A stretch of 64,000 nucleotides of DNA from Micromonospora sp. RHAY321 (GCF_023896955.1 NZ_JAMHIW010000001.1:434001-498000), one strand, 5' to 3'. Shown: positions 8,530 to 17,705, counted from the first letter of the stretch. The notes: a model not told the origin generated them from the letters alone. A program made the numbers and translations.

Positions 8530-9476
8530 CTTCCTCCAACCTTCGAGGAAACTACTGAACTCACGTTACGGGCGAGAGGCAACCGGTAAGCCATCCGCTC
8601 ACAGCCAAGAGGGCGAGCACCCGATGTCTACGCTAGAGCAGGAACGATCACCAACTCGTTGAGGCTGTCGATCCATTGCCAACCTGGCCGGCCCTTGGCG
8701 ACGACGGCACGCTGGCCACGGCCATCCGTCCGACGCTGCGTCAACTCTTCGCACCGGCACCGGCACCGACACCGGCGCCAGCGCCGAAGACCACGCGCTA
8801 GCCGTCAATCATCCGGTCGGCGAACTCTCGCGGACGCAGGTCGCCTACCCGCCATCAGGTGCGCGCGACGAAGCGTTCCGCCCGCTCGACGGCAGATCAG
8901 CGCCTTCACAAGTGTTCCGGCCGACCGACAGTGCGGGCCGACCAGCGGGTCAGGCGCTCAGCGCGGTGGCGAGCCGGTGGGCCTCGGTCACCAGCCGGCT
9001 CGCGCCGCCGCCACCACCTCGGCCGGCCCGGCACCTCGTTGCGCACGCCGGTCGCGCCGGCCGTCTCCGCCGCCAGCGAACCGTGCTGCCCGCCGACACC
9101 CGGGGCGTCCAGCTCCCCGGCGGAACGCTCCCCTCCCCCAACGGATACCCCCGCCAATCCGATCCAGACCCGAGATCCGCCTCATCGGTGGCGTCGTACA
9201 CCGGCGGGCGGGCAGTAGGCCCGCATGGAACCAGTTAGAAGTCACGCCACTCGTCGGACCATTTGCTCGGCCCGATGCGCTGGCATTTCAGCTCGGGTCG
9301 GCGAGTAATCACGCTTGACGCACCCGGGTCTTTGACCCGTCGCCGAGCCAGCGCTCCGGCACGCCCGGGGAGGACTCTGCTGGTGTACGGCGGTCGGGTG
9401 GCGCAGACAGGAATCCGCGTGGTGTCGTGGGATCCTCGCGAGACGGGGCGGCCAACCGGGGCTGACGTATACCGGT
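8530..9476. other. Decayed intergenic region, no intact gene
   Basis: No reading frame here is convincing. Coding-like fragments in shifting frames suggest gene remains. On the plus strand there is the fragment listed at 8624-8801. On the minus strand, an in-frame stretch near 9020-9157 (SLAAETAGATGVRNEV) passes by frameshift into SRLVTEAHRLATALS ending at 8950, which together look like one small broken gene. Beyond 9240 I see nothing recognisable. Confidence 0.4.
8624..8801 (+). pseudogene. Possible frameshifted small gene
   Basis: An ATG behind GAGGGCGAG starts MSTLEQERSPTR and stops at 8662. One frame away, coding-like sequence continues directly (VEAVDPLPTWPALGDDGTL, then a Pro-Ala tail and KTTR) to a stop at 8801. 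A single frameshift near 8655 would unite both parts into a protein of about 58 residues. No family recognised; a sequencing error could give the same picture. Confidence 0.3.
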
Positions 9477-10391
9477 TCATCGCCGCGGTGAGTGCCCCCT
9501 ACCCGCTCCTTGACCCTGCCGGCTGTCCCGGAACTGCCGGGGGGTCATGCCGGTGCGGGCGCGGAAGCGACGGATGAGGTGTCGCTCGTCGCTGAATCCC
9601 AGGACGGCGGCAATGTCTCTCGTGCTCATTGACGTGTGCTCCAGCAGTTCCGCTGCGGTGTCCAGCCGGTGCCGGTTCCGGTACTGCTGCGGGCCAGTAC
9701 CGGCACGAGCGCGGAAGGCTCTACGCCAGGTCTCGTACGGCATTCCGACCGCTCGGGCCACCTCGGGCATGCCGATGTGCGTTTCCAACTCACCCTCGAG
9801 CAGTTCCACCGAACGGGCGAACCAGCCGGCCTGCACGCCTTCCCTCGTCCTGCCGGCGGCGCTGGTTGCGTCCACGATGAGCCCCAACAGTTCCAACCCC
9901 TCGCTGTCGCCGCTCCCCGGTGACGAGGCACGGGGGCGGCGGCGGAAGGCGTCGAAGCGTGCCTGCCACAGGGCCACCGGCAACGCCGTGTGCACCGGTT
10001 GGCCGGGATCGACGACGCCTGACCGGTGGGCGAGCTCGAACAATGGCCCGTCGAAGACGAGGAACGTCTCGTCCCAGGTGGCGTCGCCTGCCGTGCCGTA
10101 CCAGTGCGGCAGTCCGGGGAAGATGAGGATCAGCGTGCCGGGTGCCACGGGGATGTCATGCGTCGCGTCCCGGTACCGGCCCGCCCCGGCGGTGACGTAG
10201 GTCAGGGCGTAGGACGGATAGCTGCGCGGTGCACGGCTTGGGATCCCGGTCCCACCCTCGATCCGCCCCGCGAGTCGTATATGCCCGAGACGCGCGACGC
10301 CGCGTCGGGACACCACCTCCGTAACGGGTGCCATCCCGGGACGGTAGACCACAACGTACCCCTCCTGCCAGGTCATTCCGGGAGTGGCCAT
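9477..10391 (-). CDS. AraC-family transcriptional regulator
   Basis: A 304-residue regulator. The N-terminal cupin-like sensing domain reads through residues 40-130 (TYVTAGAGRYRD, FPGLPHWYGTAG). The C-terminal 100 residues are a double HTH of the AraC type, with the second helix-turn-helix DIAAVLGFSDERHLIRRFRARTG followed by TPRQFR. The frame continues upstream to 10547, but that sequence lies across the divergent promoter, so I start at the ATG at 10391 (MATPGMTWQEG). It is divergent from a PhyH-family dioxygenase 73 bp away, the expected target. The architecture resembles regulators of sugar or small-metabolite genes; ligand unknown. Confidence 0.82.
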   Translation of the reverse strand: MATPGMTWQEGYVVVYRPGMAPVTEVVSRRGVARLGHIRLAGRIEGGTGIPSRAPRSYPSYALTYVTAGAGRYRDATHDIPVAPGTLILIFPGLPHWYGTAGDATWDETFLVFDGPLFELAHRSGVVDPGQPVHTALPVALWQARFDAFRRRPRASSPGSGDSEGLELLGLIVDATSAAGRTREGVQAGWFARSVELLEGELETHIGMPEVARAVGMPYETWRRAFRARAGTGPQQYRNRHRLDTAAELLEHTSMSTRDIAAVLGFSDERHLIRRFRARTGMTPRQFRDSRQGQGAGRGHSPRR

Positions 10392-10463
10392 CAGCCGTCT
10401 GGTGGGGTGTCGGTACAACACGGCGCGACGAAACAGCATCACCGAGCGAAGGGAAATCCCGCC

Positions 10464-11288
10464 ATGACCATCACCCACCTGCCGCCGTTGACCAGCCCGT
10501 ACCCGGTGTCCGCCGCGGACCTGGCGTCGTACCGGCGCGACGGTCACGTCCGGCTGCGCGGCGTCGCGAACGCCGGCGAGGTCTCCGCCTTCCGTGACGT
10601 GATCGCGGCCGGCGTACGGCAGCTGAGCACCGAGGACACGCCAATGGACGAGCGCGACACCTACCGTCGCGCGTTCCTGCAGGTCGGAAATCTATGGCGG
10701 CACGACCCGGCGGCGGCCCAGTTCAGTCTGGCCAACCGATTCGCGGGCGTGGCCGCCGCGCTACTGGGCGTCGAGCGGGTTCGGCTCTACCACGACCAGG
10801 CGCTGTTCAAGGAGCCGCAGGGCGGTCACACGCCCTGGCACCAGGACGCCATGTACTGGCCGCTGGACGGGCATCGGTGCATCACCATGTGGATGCCGCT
10901 GGTCGACGTCAGTCCCGAGGCGGGCGGCATGTGCTTCGCCAGTGGCAGTCACACCGCCGGTCCGCTCAGTGACGTCGTCATCTCCGACGCCTCCGAGGAC
11001 CACTTCGAACGGCTCGTCTCCGACCGGCGGTTCCCGATCGCGGCGCCGATCGCGATGGCGGCCGGAGACGCGACCTTCCACTCGGGCTGGACCGTGCACA
11101 AGGCGTTGCCCAACGCGTCGACGAGCATGCGGGAGGTAATGACCGTGATCTGGTTCGCCGACGGCCTGACCGTCTCCCCGCCGGCCAACCCGGCGCAGAT
11201 CAACGACCTGGCCACCTGGCTGCCCGGCGCGAGGCCCGGTGAAGTGGCCGCCACCGAACTGAACCCCCTCCTGCCGACGGCCGGCTGA
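10464..11288 (+). CDS. PhyH-family Fe(II)/2-oxoglutarate dioxygenase
   Basis: A 274-residue phytanoyl-CoA-dioxygenase-like protein. The iron triad is visible: H126 and D128 in PWHQDAMYW, and distal H212 in GWTVHKALPN, with an Arg about ten residues further on that fits 2-oxoglutarate binding. These enzymes hydroxylate unactivated carbon in small molecules. A good AAGGGA ribosome site precedes the ATG. It is divergent from an AraC regulator, so the pair looks like a self-contained, substrate-induced unit. Substrate cannot be read from sequence. Confidence 0.83.
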   Translation: MTITHLPPLTSPYPVSAADLASYRRDGHVRLRGVANAGEVSAFRDVIAAGVRQLSTEDTPMDERDTYRRAFLQVGNLWRHDPAAAQFSLANRFAGVAAALLGVERVRLYHDQALFKEPQGGHTPWHQDAMYWPLDGHRCITMWMPLVDVSPEAGGMCFASGSHTAGPLSDVVISDASEDHFERLVSDRRFPIAAPIAMAAGDATFHSGWTVHKALPNASTSMREVMTVIWFADGLTVSPPANPAQINDLATWLPGARPGEVAATELNPLLPTAG

Positions 11289-11554
11289 GCCGGGCCAGCC
11301 GCGGATCGCCGGTCATCGGCTGCGCCGGCTCAGCGCTCACCACCAGGTGCCACTTCAAGCCGGACGGGACACCGCCGCGGAGATCGACGCGGCCCTCCGG
11401 GGCATCTCTGCCGCGACAATGTCCTCGCCGTGGCGAGACGTCCAGCCCAGCGCCCGGGGTCCCCCGGATCTTGGTCATTCACGTACCGTGGTCCCACCTC
11501 GCCGTGGCGAGCGCATCACGGAAAGCGTTGACCGAGCAGGAAGCCGGGGGGCGA

Positions 11555-12211
11555 ATGCAGCAGGGCAGCAGGCATGAACGCCTCAAACTGGCGAGTCTGG
11601 ACTTCCTGGGCGACGATTCCGCCTTGCGTGAGCAAGCCGATCGTGCGCTGCGCGAGACGGGACGTGAACCGCGACCCGAGGAGCGCTCCGGGGCGGACCA
11701 AACCGGCTCCGTCCGCGTGGTGGTCGACACCCAGCGAAAGGTCTCAGCCGTCACGATCGCTCGCGACTGGCGCAGCCAGCTCGGCCCCGGCGGGTTCGCC
11801 GATGCGCTCTTCGAGGCGTACGCCGCCGCCGTGCAGACTGCCCTCGAATTGGCGGCGCTCCTTCATCTGCAGGCGGAGGAGAGAGGTCCTGCATCGCCGG
11901 ATCAGGAGCGGCCCGACAGGAGCCCCGATCGGGACGTCGACGAGCACACGTGGCTGCGCGACACCTGGCGAACACTGTCCGACCTTGAGGCAGAGCTGGA
12001 CGCTGCGGCTCGCCTGTCCAGGGTGAAAGGCGAGTCGAGCATGTCGAGCCCCAACGGCTGTCTGACGTTGCACATCCGCGGAGGCGGCATCACCGGCATC
12101 ACCGGCGACGTCAGGCGGATCGCACGGGCAGACGCGGGTCAGCTGCAGTTCGAAGCCCTTTCCGTCTTCCGCGCGTTCGAGCTGGCCAACGCCGGACGGA
12201 CTAATTCGTGA
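11555..12211 (+). CDS. YbaB/EbfC-like protein of an ESX-type gene set
   Basis: A 218-residue protein. Residues about 45-110 follow the pattern of YbaB-like domains found next to WXG100 genes in actinomycetes (GSVRVVVDTQRKVSAVTI, then ARDW and a long helix). The C-terminal part is acidic-helical and then reads LTLHIRGGGITGITGD, a stretch I do not recognise. Start taken at the ATG following GGGGGG; upstream in-frame codons have no ribosome site. It forms a three-gene unit with the two following genes (9 and 41 bp spacings). No secretion ATPase is nearby, so function in type VII secretion is only inferred. Confidence 0.62.
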   Translation: MQQGSRHERLKLASLDFLGDDSALREQADRALRETGREPRPEERSGADQTGSVRVVVDTQRKVSAVTIARDWRSQLGPGGFADALFEAYAAAVQTALELAALLHLQAEERGPASPDQERPDRSPDRDVDEHTWLRDTWRTLSDLEAELDAAARLSRVKGESSMSSPNGCLTLHIRGGGITGITGDVRRIARADAGQLQFEALSVFRAFELANAGRTNS

Positions 12212-12220
12212 GGTCGTGAG

Positions 12221-12538
12221 ATGGATGCACTGAATGTCATCACCGACTCGCTACGTGATGAGGGAGGTAAGTGGCTGACGCTGTCGGACCGGGTCGCCGC
12301 CATCAAGGTCGCTGCGGAGCAGCTGCATCTCGACCCATCGGCCTTCTTCATCGGTGACGCGAATGTCCTCATCCACTCGCTGGCGTACAACGACTTCCAC
12401 ACCTTCATGGTCGCCGTCCTGAATGGAGCGGTGACCGAATTCGACCAGGTTGGCAAGGCCTTGCGTCGCATCGCCGATGAGTACGACCGGGCCGACGAGG
12501 TCGTCTCACTGGACCTCAACGAGATTTACAAGGCTTAG
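12221..12538 (+). CDS. Small helical ESX-associated protein (EspC/WXG-like)
   Basis: A 105-residue, almost entirely helical, acidic protein without signal peptide. Its middle third (FFIGDANVLIHSL, DFHTFMVAVLNGAVTEFDQVGKALRRIADEYDRAD) has the spacing of the helical hairpin of small ESX substrates such as EspC, including a terminal DEYDRADE-like acidic helix. It sits between the YbaB-like gene and the long WXG protein, so the trio is probably one transcript. It could be a secreted partner or a chaperone. Confidence 0.55.
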   Translation: MDALNVITDSLRDEGGKWLTLSDRVAAIKVAAEQLHLDPSAFFIGDANVLIHSLAYNDFHTFMVAVLNGAVTEFDQVGKALRRIADEYDRADEVVSLDLNEIYKA

Positions 12539-12579
12539 CGGCCCACCGCGCGACGTTCGGAGAGGGCACGGAGCATCCG

Positions 12580-13329
12580 ATGCAGCCAGGTACCACTGAT
12601 CTTGAGTACGGGGAACCGTTCAACAAGGCGTTCGACCACATTCGCTCCGGCATCGACGCGGCGATCGCCAAGTTCAACGAGATCGTCGAGCAGGTACAGG
12701 AGTGGAAGTGGCTCCTCGGACCGGCAGCATTGTTGTGGATCAAGCACAGCCTGGATACCACCCGAGCCGGACTGGACGCCGTCCTCGACCGCGTCGAGCA
12801 GGCCTTGGAGCATCAACTGCCGGTGCTCTCGCTGATCGAGGTCAGCTTTCGCTGGGTCAACGACGTGAAGACTCCGGTCTCCGAGCTTTCTTCCGCCACC
12901 ACCGATCCAGCGAACGAGAACCTGCCCAAGTGGACCGGCGACGCGGCGAGTGCGTACAACGCGAAGGCACTCAAGCAGAAAGCCGCGGTCGACGAGTCCG
13001 TCGTCAAGTCGGAGTTCATCAGCCAGTGGCTGTTCACGATCGCGAAGGCGAACGTCGACTACGCTGTCGAACTCGCGAAGATCGTCACGGGGCTGGTCGG
13101 CAAACTGACGCAGGCAGCGTCGGAAGGGGCAACCGTCATCGACCTACCCTGGGCCATCTCCACCCTCGCCAAGTCGATCGGAGACCTGGTCACCGCCGGC
13201 CTGGACATTCTGCTCACCATCGGCCAGCGCTTCGTCGACGCGCTGGGCAACATCCGAGACATCGCGACGCAGGTCGGCGACCACTCGAAGCTACCTGGTG
13301 GGCGGTGGCCGGAGGCCGTCCGAGGATGA
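12580..13329 (+). CDS. WXG100-type long helical protein
   Basis: A 249-residue protein made of long amphipathic helices. Its centre holds KWTGDAASAYNAKALKQKAA, the W-x-G turn of the WXG100 superfamily between two helices. Hydrophobic helices follow (TGLVGKLTQ, LPWAISTLAKSIGDLV, LDILLTIGQ). The size and layout match larger ESX-associated or toxin-leader proteins rather than 100-residue substrates, and no toxin domain follows. Last gene of the trio, ending 12 bp before the stop of a convergent lipoprotein gene. Confidence 0.6.
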   Translation: MQPGTTDLEYGEPFNKAFDHIRSGIDAAIAKFNEIVEQVQEWKWLLGPAALLWIKHSLDTTRAGLDAVLDRVEQALEHQLPVLSLIEVSFRWVNDVKTPVSELSSATTDPANENLPKWTGDAASAYNAKALKQKAAVDESVVKSEFISQWLFTIAKANVDYAVELAKIVTGLVGKLTQAASEGATVIDLPWAISTLAKSIGDLVTAGLDILLTIGQRFVDALGNIRDIATQVGDHSKLPGGRWPEAVRG

Positions 13330-13341
13330 CCGACGGGCGCA

Positions 13342-13971
13342 TCACACCGTGGGTACGGCCGCCTGGGTCGCCCTGAGGAACGTCAGCGCCTTCGATGCGA
13401 GCGTTTCGGTGGCGGCGTACGAGGCACCGCCGACGGCCAGCCAGACCTTCACCACCAGGTTGCCCGTGCGCGCGTGGACCATGTACTCGGCGTACTTGAA
13501 GCCGGGCTCGGAGCGCTTGGTGAAGGCCTCGCCCTCGTCGCCCACACCGGAGATGCCGCCGGCCGGAGTCATCACCGTCACCTGCGCCGTAGCCCTGTAG
13601 AGCAGCCGAGCCTCCTCCGCGCTGGCCGGCGTGGACGCCTCCACCCGCAGGTTCGCCTGATGCCCGTCCTTCGTCCGCATCTCGAACAGACACGCCGCAC
13701 CCGGCTGCCCTAGAGGTGGCTTCGGATCGGTACGGGCCACCGTCAGGGACAGCTCCGCCAACGGCCGAAGATCAGTACGCTTACACAGCTCCAGATCTTG
13801 AGCGCGGTAGACGGGGCCGACCGAGCCGGTGGGCGCCGTGGAGGCGGCGCTGCTCGTGGCCGCCCCTGTGGTCGGCGCACCCGCCGGAGCCGAGGCACCG
13901 TCACAGGCGGCAGTGACGAGCACCGCAACGAGCGCCACGACAAGACGAGAAACACCGGCCAACGCAGACAC
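13342..13971 (-). CDS. Lipoprotein, DUF3558-like
   Basis: A 209-residue exported lipoprotein. The signal peptide runs to about residue 22 and ends in the lipobox VTAAC, whose Cys23 would be lipidated. A low-complexity Ala/Ser/Thr/Pro linker follows to about residue 50, then a compact domain with two Cys (LCKRTD and ACLFEM), resembling DUF3558-type proteins of actinomycetes. It starts with GTG. It is convergent with the ESX-like trio and divergent from the small protein at 14025. Role unknown. Confidence 0.72.
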   Translation of the reverse strand: MSALAGVSRLVVALVAVLVTAACDGASAPAGAPTTGAATSSAASTAPTGSVGPVYRAQDLELCKRTDLRPLAELSLTVARTDPKPPLGQPGAACLFEMRTKDGHQANLRVEASTPASAEEARLLYRATAQVTVMTPAGGISGVGDEGEAFTKRSEPGFKYAEYMVHARTGNLVVKVWLAVGGASYAATETLASKALTFLRATQAAVPTV

Positions 13972-14024
13972 GTCTCGAACATACCGGCTGCGACACTGGC
14001 AGACTGCCCGAGCGACGAGCCGCT

Positions 14025-14294
14025 ATGGTGCCGGGCATGCCCGCCGCAGAGACCCCGGAGCAGATCACCCGGACCCGCACAGTCACCGCCCGGGCGGTTC
14101 TGCAGGGCAAGGCTGACCTTAGTACGTACCCCTATCGCCTGCTGGCCGTGGTGTCTCATCACGGCCTAGGCGGCGACCAGGTCAGCGAAGCGGTCGCTGC
14201 CGCCGAAGTCCTTGGGCATTTTGGTTGGGACCTCGTCAACGTTTCGGAATTCGCCTCCAACAGGATCGTCTACGCCTTCCTGCGGAAACGGTGA
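14025..14294 (+). CDS. Small DUF4177-like protein
   Basis: An 89-residue protein. The C-terminal stretch GHFGWDLVNVSEF...YAFLRKR follows the pattern of DUF4177 proteins, where GW-x-LV is the conserved core. It may start at ATG 14025 or at the in-frame ATG 14037 (MPAAETPEQITR); neither has a clear ribosome site, so a leaderless transcript in the 53-bp divergent gap is plausible. No export signal. Function unknown. Confidence 0.55.
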   Translation: MVPGMPAAETPEQITRTRTVTARAVLQGKADLSTYPYRLLAVVSHHGLGGDQVSEAVAAAEVLGHFGWDLVNVSEFASNRIVYAFLRKR

Positions 14295-14752
14295 CGTGAC
14301 CGCCATCGGACCGTAGCGTTCCGTGAATCTGCTGACTGCACCAATGGCGTGTCGTCCCGCCCAGCGGGCCGCAGGACGTTAACGCTCACCCGAAGCGATG
14401 CCCGGAGGCGTGGGTGCGGTGGAACAGGATTCGACGGGCCGAAACCGGTAGCCGTCCATGCCCGCATCAGCCCACGCTCCGGCGGGCGGCACTACGACAG
14501 CGCCAGGTTCATGAAGGACCGCCGTCGGGGCGTCAGCGTACGGGTACGCCTGATGCTGGCGACTTCGCCGTTGATCGGTGCCGTAGAACGGAATGATCGC
14601 GGCGACTGCGATCAGGCAGGGCTTCCTCTCGGTAGCTCCAACGACCTCAGGCGCAGTGATCACCCCTGGCGGCACCGGTTGCCGGCGGATCTCTGCGACG
14701 CTAGGTTGGAATTTATCGATGAACATCGACGTCGCAAGGTACGGGGGCCCGC
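14295..14752. other. Gap without recognisable gene
   Basis: Frames are open on both strands but none shows natural protein sequence or a ribosome site. The last 80 bp should hold the promoter of the esterase gene. I see nothing else. Confidence 0.4.
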
Positions 14753-16018
14753 ATGTCCACGTCTGTCACTCGCCGCACCGTCCTGGCCGGTGGCGCCGGT
14801 GCCGCCATCGGCCTAGCGCTGCCCGGCCCCGCCGCTCACGCCGGTGGCCACCACCCCACCAGCGTGAGCTTCACCCTCGACGCGAGAACGCTCGACGGCG
14901 GTGAACAGGTCACCTCGGTCACCCTCGACACCAGCCGGCTCGGGCCGATCGACCCCGCCGGGCTGGCCCCCGGCACATTCACCGTGCATGCCAAGGCCAC
15001 CAGCCCGATCCCGATCGCTCCCGGCGATCTGATCTTCAGCGAGTACGACCTGGACCGCACGGTGACGGCGGCTCGGCTCGACCGGCACGGAAACATCGTC
15101 CTGGAGCTGAGCCACGCCGAAGGTCAACTCGGCGGCGGCACCCTCGGCTACATCGTGAGCAGGGGCCGCAACGTCCGGCTGAACCTCGTCTACACCATCA
15201 GGCAGAACACCCCGCTCGCCCGGCGCCACGGCCCGCCGGTCACCATCACGCGCTTCGTGCAGGGGCGGCTGTCGAACCCCGAGGTGGACGCCTTCAGCCA
15301 CCACGTCTCGGGCTCGGGCCTGAAGTACCGGTTGTATTCCCCGGAGCGGTCGCCCCGCCACGGTCGGCTGCCGCTGATCCTCTGGTTGCACGGTGGCGGC
15401 GAGGGTGCCTCACTGCCCGACGACTACTACGACAACGAGACCACGCTGCGCGCCAACCGCGGCGCGCTCGGCTTCGCCACCCCGGAGGCTCAACGGATCT
15501 TCTCCGGCGCGTACGTCGTCGCTCCGCAGAGCACCTCCTACTGGATGGAGGACGGCCCCCGATTCGCCCCGCTGATCCGCGAGATCGTTCAGGACCTCGT
15601 ACGCCGCAAGCGTGTCGACCCCGAACGGATCTACGTGGCCGGTTGCAGCAACGGCGGCTACATGTCCCTGGAGATGACCGTTGCCTATCCCGACCTGTTC
15701 GCCGCGTCGGTACCGATCTGCGGCGTCGTCGAGCCGCTCGGCGGGGAAGGCCCACCGTTGATCACCGACGCGGAGCTGGCGAGGATCCACACCCCGACCT
15801 GGCTGGTCACCTCGCGCGACGACGACACCGTGCCACCGGAGACCAACACGATCCACGCGCACGACCTCATCCCGGGATCACTGATCACCCTGTACGACCA
15901 CGTCGTCTGGAACGGCTACCAGTTCCCCGGTCACTGGTCCTGGATCTACGTGGCCCGCAACGACCCGAGCCGCAACGGCACCCACATCTGGCAGTGGATG
16001 GCCCGCCGTCGTCGGTGA
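14753..16018 (+). CDS. Tat-exported PHB-depolymerase/esterase-like alpha/beta hydrolase
   Basis: A 421-residue secreted protein. It begins with a twin-arginine signal (TRRTVLAGG) cleaved near AHA-GG. Residues 40-175 are a beta-rich accessory domain. Residues 180-420 are the hydrolase: LILWLHGGGEG forms the oxyanion loop, S299 lies in AGCSNGGYMS (the G-x-S-x-G elbow), DDDTVPP carries the acid, and a late His near FPGHWSW completes the triad. The family contains polyhydroxybutyrate depolymerases, feruloyl esterases and LpqC-like esterases, so a secreted ester is the substrate class. It is followed by a regulator gene after 38 bp on the same strand. Confidence 0.82.
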   Translation: MSTSVTRRTVLAGGAGAAIGLALPGPAAHAGGHHPTSVSFTLDARTLDGGEQVTSVTLDTSRLGPIDPAGLAPGTFTVHAKATSPIPIAPGDLIFSEYDLDRTVTAARLDRHGNIVLELSHAEGQLGGGTLGYIVSRGRNVRLNLVYTIRQNTPLARRHGPPVTITRFVQGRLSNPEVDAFSHHVSGSGLKYRLYSPERSPRHGRLPLILWLHGGGEGASLPDDYYDNETTLRANRGALGFATPEAQRIFSGAYVVAPQSTSYWMEDGPRFAPLIREIVQDLVRRKRVDPERIYVAGCSNGGYMSLEMTVAYPDLFAASVPICGVVEPLGGEGPPLITDAELARIHTPTWLVTSRDDDTVPPETNTIHAHDLIPGSLITLYDHVVWNGYQFPGHWSWIYVARNDPSRNGTHIWQWMARRRR

Positions 16019-16056
16019 TCCACCGACCGATGTACCGGCCTGGCAGGATCTCGGGT

Positions 16057-17058
16057 ATGGCGGAAACATCGAGCGACGGCTCTGCGCGGCGGGTGGTGGT
16101 GGTCGGGTACGAAGGCTCCGAGCTGCTCGACATCGCCTGTGTGACCTCCACACTCGACCTGGCTGTCCGCATCGCGGGGCGGACGGTGTACCGGACGGAA
16201 CTGATCTCACCGAACGGGCAGGCGATCCGCTGCGACTCTGGCCTAGAACTGCACAGCAACGGGTCGCTGCAGCGCGCCACCGGGCCGATCGACACGCTGG
16301 TCGTATCCGGGGGGCGGGGGCACGAGGCCGCCGCCGCCGACACGACCGTCGTCGCGCACGTGCGGCGGCTTGCCACGCTGGCCCGGCGCATCGCGTCGGT
16401 GTGTACCGGCGCCACCGTGCTCGCGGCGGCAGGGTTGCTCGACGGGCGGCGGGTGACGACGCATTGGCACTACGCCGACGTGCTGGCGCGGCGGTACCCT
16501 GCCGTCCGCGTCGATCCACGGCCGATCTTCATCCGCGACGGGCGGGTCGCCACGTCCGCCGGGGTCACGAGTGCGCTGGACCTGACACTGGCGCTGGTGA
16601 CCGAGGACTGCGGGCCCGACCTGGCCCGGGTGGTGGCGCAGGCGATGGTCACCTATCTGCAGCGGCCGGGCAACCAGGCGCAGATGAGCGTGTTCACCGC
16701 ACCGAACCCGGACCATGTCCTGGTCCGCCGGGCGGTCGCGTATGTGACGACGCACCTGGCGTCGACGCTGGACACGGCGACGCTCGCCGCGCAGTGCGGG
16801 GTGAGCGCGCGGCAGCTGCACCGGTTGTTCGTCGAGCACCTGGGCATGCCGCCCGGGCAGTTCGTGCGCCGCACTCGGCTGGACACGGCAGCGCGGCTGC
16901 TGGCGACCACCGGCCACCCGATCGGCATGGTCGCACGGTGGTGCGGCTTCACGTCGATGGAGACGCTGCGGCAGGCGTTCGTGGCGCAGTACGGGGTGCC
17001 GCCGTCGCAGTACCGGACCGTGTCGTCGACGACCGTAGGCGCCGGTTCGGAACGGTGA
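16057..17058 (+). CDS. GlxA-type regulator (DJ-1/PfpI domain plus AraC HTH)
   Basis: A 333-residue fusion. Residues 1-190 are a DJ-1/PfpI-like domain with VVVVGYEGSELLD and the nucleophile-elbow segment ASVCTGATVLAAAG around residue 116. Residues 225-325 are an AraC-type double HTH (LAAQCGVSARQLHRLFVEHLG, then MVARWCGFTSMETLRQAF and PPSQYR). GlxA-like regulators are transcriptional activators. Start chosen at the ATG after GGCAGGATC; an ATG nine codons upstream is possible. The stop lies inside a tandem 19-bp repeat. It may control the esterase upstream or the membrane gene downstream. Confidence 0.82.
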   Translation: MAETSSDGSARRVVVVGYEGSELLDIACVTSTLDLAVRIAGRTVYRTELISPNGQAIRCDSGLELHSNGSLQRATGPIDTLVVSGGRGHEAAAADTTVVAHVRRLATLARRIASVCTGATVLAAAGLLDGRRVTTHWHYADVLARRYPAVRVDPRPIFIRDGRVATSAGVTSALDLTLALVTEDCGPDLARVVAQAMVTYLQRPGNQAQMSVFTAPNPDHVLVRRAVAYVTTHLASTLDTATLAAQCGVSARQLHRLFVEHLGMPPGQFVRRTRLDTAARLLATTGHPIGMVARWCGFTSMETLRQAFVAQYGVPPSQYRTVSSTTVGAGSER

Positions 17059-17081
17059 CGCAGGTTCGGAACGGTGACGCA
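17044..17081. repeat. Tandem 19-bp repeat with palindromic core
   Basis: Two exact copies of a 19-bp unit (17044-17062 and 17063-17081). Each contains GTTCGGAAC, a perfect odd palindrome, and the centres are 19 bp apart, close to two helical turns. It overlaps the regulator stop codon and lies about 90 bp before the next gene. Confidence 0.7.
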
Positions 17082-17165
17082 GGTTCCGTGCCGGGAGTGC
17101 CAGGATTTCTGACGCGCAGCCGCGTGCGGCTCGGCACCGGCGTACAGCGCGGCCAGAGTGAGGGC

Positions 17166-17705
17166 ATGAATCCCGCATCCTCGTGGCTGTCGCGCCGCTG
17201 GCCGACCGCAGCCGGTCTCGCCGCAGCCATCGCCGCGCTGGTCACCGTCGCCGACCGGGAGACGGCCGTCACCTGCGTGTGGGTGGCCGTGCTCTGCTAT
17301 CTCGCCGCGGCCGCGCTGGACCGGCCGTGGATGGCGTGGGTGGCCGTGCCGGCAGGCAGCGCCGTCATCGCCGTCGGGGAGATCACCGGCGTGGGCCGAT
17401 GGGTGCCGCTGGGCGCCGCCGCGGTGGTGCTCGCCGTCGTGGCAGTGCTCGTCGGTGCCCCGCGCCGGCAGGTGGCCGCGCAGTTCGTCGGCGGCATCGT
17501 GTACGCCGGTCTCGCGCTCGCCGCGTTGGCGCTGGACCCGGACGTCGGCCTGGTCGTGGCCGGGCTGGTGCTGGCCTCCCACGCGGCGTGGGACGCTGTG
17601 CACCACCACCGCCGGGCGGTCGTGTCGCGTTCGCTGGCCGAGGCCTGCATTGCGCTGGACCTGCCCCTTGGGCTCGGCCTGGTCGTGCTCGGACTGGCCA
17701 CGTGA
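17166..17705 (+). CDS. Integral membrane protein, about six helices
   Basis: A 179-residue hydrophobic protein with roughly six membrane segments in tight hairpins (for example AAGLAAAIAALVTVA, VLCYLAAAALDRPW, AAAVVLAVVAVLVGAP) and a His-rich cytosolic stretch (DAVHHHRR) before the last helices. No transporter motif is visible and I recognise no named family. The ATG is preceded by GAGGGC. It lies just downstream of the tandem palindromic repeat and 38 bp before a reductase-like gene on the same strand, so the two could be cotranscribed. Confidence 0.65.
   Translation: MNPASSWLSRRWPTAAGLAAAIAALVTVADRETAVTCVWVAVLCYLAAAALDRPWMAWVAVPAGSAVIAVGEITGVGRWVPLGAAAVVLAVVAVLVGAPRRQVAAQFVGGIVYAGLALAALALDPDVGLVVAGLVLASHAAWDAVHHHRRAVVSRSLAEACIALDLPLGLGLVVLGLAT

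Noticed and set aside
10026..10463. Upstream extension of the PhyH gene
   Set aside because: It crosses the divergent regulator gene; AAGGGA before 10464 fixes the start.
16401..17165. Upstream frame of the membrane protein at 17166
   Set aside because: It lies opposite in frame to the GlxA-type regulator and has no membrane or protein-like sequence before 17166.
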